Assembly: GCA_039587535.1 (NCBI GenBank)
Contig: JBDHIF010000016.1
Location: forward strand, 44,048 to 108,047
Length of the DNA stretch: 64,000 nucleotides
Direction of reading: 5' to 3'
Origin: JAWLHJ01 sp039587535
GTDB lineage: Bacteria; Gemmatimonadota; Gemmatimonadetes; Longimicrobiales; Gaopeijiaceae
Position 1 is the stretch's first letter, and every line of letters starts with the position of its first letter. Both the position numbers and the translations under genes were made by a program. Below the pieces are notes generated by a model. That model was not told the DNA's origin and did no database searches. It saw only the letters and a program-made list of their open reading frames with translations. This document shows positions 60,009 to 64,000 of the stretch, one piece after another.

Positions 60009-60799
60009 CCGAAGACCGGCGTTGTATCGTCGTTGGTTCGAGCGACATCGGACGTCGGCGAGCCCGCAACGAAGACAGCTTCGTGGTCGTTCCGAATCAC
60101 GGCATCGCGGTCGTCGCAGACGGCATGGGGGGACACCCCGGAGGTGACATCGCAAGTCAGGTCGCGGCGCGCGCCACCGCCGAGGCGCTGGTCCAAAGCA
60201 CTGCCGACGGCGGCGCCTCTGCGCTCGAGGAGAACGTTACACCGCTCCACCGGGAAGGAGCCATGCGGCAATCGGTCTTGGCAGCCCACGAAGCCGTGCT
60301 GGCCCGTGGTCGAACAGAGCCGTCCCTGTCGGGCATGGGGACCACGACCGCCGCGTTGGTCCTGGACAGGGTTGGGTCGGTCTACACCCTGGGCAACGTC
60401 GGGGATTCCCGCATCTACCGTTGGCGGCTAGGAACCCTGGAGCAGCTGACCACGGACGACACGTGGCTCGAGGAGCGTATCCGGGCCGGCCACGTCAAGC
60501 GCGAAGACGCCAGAGGGCACCCCCAGGGTCATCTCCTCACGCAGTGCCTCGGCCTCGGCCAGACACCCGACCCACGGGTCGCCACCGGTGCTGTGGAGCC
60601 TGACGACGTGTTCCTTCTCTGCTCGGACGGTCTTGTGACCTGCCTGTCCGATCCTGAGATCGGACGCGTGCTGCGAGACGAGCTGGACGGGACGGAGGAA
60701 GGGGCCACGCGTGCTGTGGAGTCCATGATCGGGAAGGCCAACGCCGCCGGCGGCATGGACAACATCACGGTCGTCCTGGTTTCCATCGTGCCCGCCTAG
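60005..60799 (+). CDS. PP2C-type serine/threonine protein phosphatase
   Basis: 264 aa. Metal-dependent PPM motifs: RRARNEDSFVV (motif 1), VADGMGGHPGGDIAS (motif 2), SGMGTTTAALVL, LGNVGDSRIYRWR and LLCSDGLVTCL, and GGMDNITVVLV at the end. Dephosphorylates Ser/Thr proteins, opposing Hanks-type kinases (none nearby). Cytoplasmic. Its stop TAG overlaps the opposing HD gene's stop within CTAG. Confidence 0.92.
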   Translation: MTEDRRCIVVGSSDIGRRRARNEDSFVVVPNHGIAVVADGMGGHPGGDIASQVAARATAEALVQSTADGGASALEENVTPLHREGAMRQSVLAAHEAVLARGRTEPSLSGMGTTTAALVLDRVGSVYTLGNVGDSRIYRWRLGTLEQLTTDDTWLEERIRAGHVKREDARGHPQGHLLTQCLGLGQTPDPRVATGAVEPDDVFLLCSDGLVTCLSDPEIGRVLRDELDGTEEGATRAVESMIGKANAAGGMDNITVVLVSIVPA

Positions 60800-62091
60800 A
60801 CTCCGGCCTTGCGAGTGATCCGGTCGAGTACTCGCTCCGCCGACAGCTCACGGCGTTCGAACGTGAAGACCCGCAGCACGCGCGTGGTCCGGTAGAGCTC
60901 CTGGGCGATCCTCGGTAGGTCGAAGAGACCCGGTACACCCTCGGGACCCGCACGCTCGACTCCGCCGTCTCGACGCTCCAGAAGCAGGTCCATCTGGAAC
61001 ATGGCGGCCTTGGCGGGAAAGTCGATCATCACTTCGCCCGACTCAAGGCCGAGCTCCTGAGCCAGGTCGTCCTCGACGGCTCGCTTCCAGGGCGAGTCTC
61101 CCACCGCCCAATCCTCCACCCGACGTCCCATCAGATCGGCCGCGGTGAGCTCCACCGCACGCTTCGGCAACCGTCGATGTCGGAGGGCGGGCAGCCACCT
61201 GTCCGCGATGCGCTGAGCCACCTCCCCATCGTCCTCCACAGATCGTCGACCGATCTCGTGCAGAAGCTCCTCATCAGTGGGCCCGACGAGCTCGTCCGGG
61301 GCCAACAATCCACCCCGTACCGCCTCCTCCACGATGCGCTTGTAGAGGGCGGTTGCCGAACGCACGCCATGGTGCCAATAGACGTTCCGAAACATCTGAT
61401 ACTTCGCGAAGAGAAGTGACTCGAGGGCCGCCACCCCCTTCTCGTGGACCCCTACCTCATACTTCCCGGTCTCGGGATCACGGACGAGCACCAGCGCCTG
61501 AAGGAGTCGAGGCACGTCCACCTCGCCGTAGGGCACGCCACAGAAGCGAGCATCCCGCCGCAGATACTCCATCTTGTCCAGATCCAGGCTGCCGCTGATG
61601 AGGCCACGCAGAGGAATGGTGCTCTCTCCGGTGATGAGGGCGTGGATCCGCTCCGCCGCGGCGAGCCCCAATGGCGCAAGGGCGTCCCGGAGCTCGGGAG
61701 ATTGGAAAAAGCGACGCCCCACCTCTTCGTGATCGCCGGGAACATGGTCGGACTCCAACTCCTCCAGGGCATGGGAAAAGGGGTAATGGCCGATGTCGTG
61801 CAGGAGCGCGGCATACGGCACCAACTCCTCGTCTTCCCAGGCTTCGGGCGGCGCTCCACTCCGCTCCCGCAGACCCCGGAGAGCCTGCACGGTGAGGTGA
61901 TAGACGCCGAGCGCGTGATCGAAGCGGGTATGCGTGGCGCCCGGGTAGACGAGGTGCGTCCAGCCGAGCTGCCGGATGTAACGGAGACGCTGGAATGCCG
62001 CCGTGTCCACGATTCGCAGAGCCGTGGGATCCAGCCGGATGGTGTTCCAGAGGGGATCCCGGATGATCTTCCCGGCCGATGTCGTACCCAT
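60796..62091 (-). CDS. HD-domain phosphohydrolase (dNTPase-like)
   Basis: 431 aa from ATG 62091, with GGAG 5 nt upstream. KIIRDPLWNTIRLD and QRLRYIRQLGWTHLVYPGATHTRFDHALGVYHL at the N-terminus; LLHDIGHYPFSHALE carries the HD pair; later DLDKMEYLRRDARFCGV and FRNVYWHHGVRSATALYKRIVEEA. Close to SAMHD1/YdhJ/Dgt-like triphosphohydrolases, which remove the triphosphate of dNTPs. Substrate not certain. Convergent with PP2C, sharing the CTAG stop region. Confidence 0.88.
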   Translation of the reverse strand: MGTTSAGKIIRDPLWNTIRLDPTALRIVDTAAFQRLRYIRQLGWTHLVYPGATHTRFDHALGVYHLTVQALRGLRERSGAPPEAWEDEELVPYAALLHDIGHYPFSHALEELESDHVPGDHEEVGRRFFQSPELRDALAPLGLAAAERIHALITGESTIPLRGLISGSLDLDKMEYLRRDARFCGVPYGEVDVPRLLQALVLVRDPETGKYEVGVHEKGVAALESLLFAKYQMFRNVYWHHGVRSATALYKRIVEEAVRGGLLAPDELVGPTDEELLHEIGRRSVEDDGEVAQRIADRWLPALRHRRLPKRAVELTAADLMGRRVEDWAVGDSPWKRAVEDDLAQELGLESGEVMIDFPAKAAMFQMDLLLERRDGGVERAGPEGVPGLFDLPRIAQELYRTTRVLRVFTFERRELSAERVLDRITRKAGV

Positions 62092-62162
62092 GGTGGCTCC
62101 GCGTTCGCTGCCTGTCGTAAGGTCGGAGGGGGCAAGGACCCCACCCATCGCGGAACGCGCCG

Positions 62163-62192
62163 TTGCCGATGGCGCGTCCGTCTCCCTATCTT
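62163..62192 (+). promoter_or_regulatory. Promoter of the GIY-YIG nuclease gene
   Basis: TTGCCG (62163-62168), 18 bp, TATCTT (62187-62192). The TTG that could be read as a start of the following frame is here better explained as the -35 hexamer, so translation should start downstream. Confidence 0.5.
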
Positions 62193-62285
62193 CCCGAAGA
62201 AACCACGAAAGCGCCAGCCCCCGACGACACTTCCGACTCGATCCCGAGGCCACGCCGGGGTCTACCTCCCAACCCGAGCCGCTGC

Positions 62286-63380
62286 GTGCAGGCGAACCCG
62301 ACCCTCCGAGAACACGTTCGAGCCCGAGCGGAGAACCGGCCAGGCGTCTATCGGATGATTGGCCCCGACGGCCAGATCCTCTACGTCGGCAAGTCCGTCC
62401 GGGTCCGAAGCCGTCTCCTCTCCTACTTCCGCGCTCCGCGGGGTGACAAGGCGTGGGAGCTCATCAAGGAGAGCACGCGCATCGAGTGGGAATACATCCC
62501 CAACGAGTTCGCCGCGCTGGTCCACGAGATGAAGCAGATCCAGAGCGCACAGCCACGCTTCAACGTCCAGCACCGGCGAAGGAAGATCTACGCCTTCGTG
62601 AAGATCACCAACGAGACGGCCCCGCGGGTCCTGGCCGTCAGCCGCATCGCTCGGGACGGCGCGTCCTACTTCGGCCCCTTCCCGCGGGTGGGCGCCTTGG
62701 CGCGCACCGTCCGCGAGCTGGGTCACACCCTGGGGCTCCGGGACTGCCCGGGGACCACGCCCGTGTGGTTCGGAGACCAGCTGGACATGTTCGTGGCTGG
62801 CCGGCCGCCGCGCTGCCTTCGCGCCGAGCTCAATACCTGCCTGGCTCCTTGTTGCGGAAGGCCGACTGCATCGGAATACCAGCGGGCGGTCGATACGGCT
62901 CGCACGTTTCTGGAGGGCCGTGCCGCCGGCACGCTCGGGGACCTCGAATCACGCATGTCCGAGGCCGCGCGACGCATGGACTTCGAGTACGCGGCGCTCT
63001 TGCGGGACCGCCTGGAGCGACTGATGCGTTTCCGGGACGAGTTGACCGCGTTTCGCGGCACCGTGGAAGACCTCTCGTTCGTCTACCGGGTGCCCGGGCA
63101 CAACGGGGACGACCGGGTCTACCTCATCCGCAAGGGGCGCATCCGGCGGGAGATGCCGCTGCCCAAGGGTACCCGGGCACGGACACGGGTCGTGGCCGCG
63201 GTGGGGGACGTGTTCAGTGAGCTCGACGCAGGTCCCGCCGCCCTCACATCCGACCAAGCCGCGGAGATCCTACTCGTGGCTCGTTGGTTCCGACAAAATC
63301 CGGACGAGCGGAAACGCACGGTGGACCCCGCGACTTGGCTCGAGAAATACGGCCCTCGACCGGTCGCCGTCACGAGCTGA
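62286..63380 (+). CDS. GIY-YIG endonuclease, UvrC-like without RNase H domain (Cho-like)
   Basis: 364 aa from GTG 62286 (MQANPTLREHVRARAENRPG); the frame stays open to 62163 but a promoter overlies it. GIY-YIG domain: PGVYRMIGPDGQILYVGKS, the Arg in RVRSRLLSYF and the catalytic Glu in NEFAALVHEMKQIQSAQPRFN. The UvrC-type cysteine region CLRAELNTCLAPCCG and a UVR-like helical pair (RRMDFEYAALLRDRLERL) follow; the second, 5'-side endonuclease domain of UvrC is absent. As with Cho, it may make the 3' incision of nucleotide excision repair. Confidence 0.82.
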   Translation: MQANPTLREHVRARAENRPGVYRMIGPDGQILYVGKSVRVRSRLLSYFRAPRGDKAWELIKESTRIEWEYIPNEFAALVHEMKQIQSAQPRFNVQHRRRKIYAFVKITNETAPRVLAVSRIARDGASYFGPFPRVGALARTVRELGHTLGLRDCPGTTPVWFGDQLDMFVAGRPPRCLRAELNTCLAPCCGRPTASEYQRAVDTARTFLEGRAAGTLGDLESRMSEAARRMDFEYAALLRDRLERLMRFRDELTAFRGTVEDLSFVYRVPGHNGDDRVYLIRKGRIRREMPLPKGTRARTRVVAAVGDVFSELDAGPAALTSDQAAEILLVARWFRQNPDERKRTVDPATWLEKYGPRPVAVTS

Positions 63381-63408
63381 GGCAGGAGGCTCGACTCTCC
63401 GGTGCCTG

Positions 63409-63427
63409 GGGGTCGGAGACCGACCCC
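63409..63427. terminator. Hairpin between convergent genes
   Basis: GGGGTCGG-AGA-CCGACCCC: perfect 8-bp stem with a 3-nt loop, between the nuclease gene stop (63380) and the EVE gene stop (63449). No U-tract. Confidence 0.5.
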
Positions 63428-63448
63428 GCCCATCACGCGCGGAGGTCC

Positions 63449-63907
63449 TTACAGCCCTGCCATCTTCTTGACCCGCCGAAACTCGTCGTTCTTCACCGAC
63501 TGCACGGATAGCCGACCGTATCGCACCAGCTCCATGTCCTGGAGCTCTTCGGTGTCCTTCACGTCGGTGAGCGAGACGAACTGCGGCGCCTTGGCCACGA
63601 ACGCGATGTCCACCATGTACCATCGGGGGTCTTCCGCATCCGACTTGGGATCGTAGTAGCCATGCTCCGGGTCGAAGGCGAAGTGGTCCGGATACGCCTC
63701 CTTCACGACCCGGGCCAGTCCGGCGATCCCCGGCGGCTTGGCGTTGGAATGGTAGAAGAGGACCTCGTCGCCGATCTTCATGTCGCGCATGTTGTTGCGC
63801 GCGCCGTAGTTCCGAACCCCCTCCCAGCAGGTCGACCCGTCGCGCTCCAGGTCGTCGATGGAGTACACATCCGGCTCCGACTTCATCAACCAGTACCGCT
63901 TCGCCAT
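63449..63907 (-). CDS. EVE domain protein
   Basis: 152 aa. MAKRYWLMKSEPDVYSIDDL and WEGVRNYGARNNMRDMKIGDEVLFYHS are the diagnostic first half of the EVE (PUA-like) domain, with an aromatic cage for modified bases; RWYMVDIAFVAK follows. AAGGGG 7 nt upstream. EVE proteins bind modified DNA or RNA bases and often appear near RNA/DNA-modification genes; no such gene is in the window. Confidence 0.92.
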   Translation of the reverse strand: MAKRYWLMKSEPDVYSIDDLERDGSTCWEGVRNYGARNNMRDMKIGDEVLFYHSNAKPPGIAGLARVVKEAYPDHFAFDPEHGYYDPKSDAEDPRWYMVDIAFVAKAPQFVSLTDVKDTEELQDMELVRYGRLSVQSVKNDEFRRVKKMAGL

Positions 63908-63951
63908 GAGCTGGCCCCTTCGTTGTCACCTAGTTCGTCTCGCGAGCACCG

Positions 63952-63980
63952 ATTATGCCGAATTCCCTCAGCGCGGTCGA
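63952..63980 (-). promoter_or_regulatory. Promoter of the EVE gene
   Basis: On the minus strand TCGACC (63980-63975), 17 bp, CATAAT (63957-63952), 45 nt upstream of ATG 63907. The right-hand end of the window holds nothing else recognisable. Confidence 0.4.
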
Positions 63981-64000
63981 GCCGAGCCGGGTGGGCCGAA

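Noticed and set aside
1..64000. Many long antisense and alternate frames
   Set aside because: High GC gives long stop-free frames on every strand; those with Arg/Pro/Ser-rich composition inside confident genes were treated as shadows.
1..64000. tRNA, rRNA, insertion sequences, prophage or CRISPR
   Set aside because: No cloverleaf-like T-loop sequences, transposase motifs, integrases or spaced repeats were noticed on reading; a dedicated scan could still find a missed tRNA.

Overview
The window reads as one high-GC, gene-dense stretch of bacterial chromosome. I see no insertion sequence, prophage, CRISPR array, tRNA or rRNA. The best guess for the host is Gemmatimonadota or a near relative, because of: a short (about 300 aa) primary-type sigma factor, a 1.6-kb-codon-class NAD-glutamate dehydrogenase, TonB receptors with a carboxypeptidase-regulatory-like N-terminus, 'GAC-GDDP' style lipoproteins, a secreted DUF1028 protein, and several mRNAs that seem to start at the AUG. 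This is inference; no rRNA is available to prove it.

Layout. 1-8.4 kb: DUF1028 fragment, lipoproteins, arginine decarboxylase (speA), an outer-membrane-like protein, and a probable metal-uptake unit (His/Cys-rich small protein, TonB receptor, lipoprotein). 8.4-13.2 kb: giant NAD-glutamate dehydrogenase. 13.4-18.2 kb: a YhaO/YhaN-type (Mre11/Rad50-like) pair coupled to an alpha/beta hydrolase. 18.2-26.1 kb, minus strand: Ca2+-type P-ATPase coupled to an eRF1/Vms1-like protein, M28 peptidase, ECF sigma factor, an OsmC-family gene interrupted by an in-frame UGA, a Cys-rich mini-protein and pgeF. 26.3-35.5 kb, plus strand: 2-oxoglutarate dehydrogenase E1, a DEDDh exonuclease, membrane protein, patatin, acyl-CoA dehydrogenase, haem A synthase and a DUF420 protein. 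35.5-41.2 kb: histidine-kinase-like protein with peroxiredoxin, V4R protein, an E1-alpha gene, ECF sigma factor with a coiled-coil protein. 41.3-49.5 kb: M20 peptidase, trpE, hyuA, DUF2723 membrane protein, RidA. 49.6-53.9 kb, minus strand: flavin reductase, membrane/methyltransferase-fold protein and a fused Mre11-Rad50-like protein. 54-57.8 kb: lipoprotein plus BtuF/BtuC/BtuD-type ABC importer. 57.8-64 kb: rsgA, primary-type sigma factor, PP2C phosphatase, HD hydrolase, GIY-YIG/UvrC-like nuclease, EVE protein.

Most genes are housekeeping or general metabolism. Operons are tight and commonly use 4-nt stop/start overlaps (GTGA, TTGA, ATGA), implying translational coupling.

Two things stand out. 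First, the OsmC gene at 24558-25022 is very probably a selenoprotein: the UGA sits exactly at the conserved peroxidatic Cys position, the frame continues to a normal OsmC C-terminus with the resolving Cys, and a 6-bp hairpin with a G-containing loop lies at the distance expected of a bacterial SECIS. Second, the 837-aa protein at 49628-52141 has the architecture of a whole Mre11-Rad50 complex in one chain, with zinc hook kept but nuclease and ATPase motifs degraded. Further points include an inside-out pair of parS half-sites in front of an ECF sigma gene, and an intrinsic terminator lying inside the possible reading frame of rsgA.
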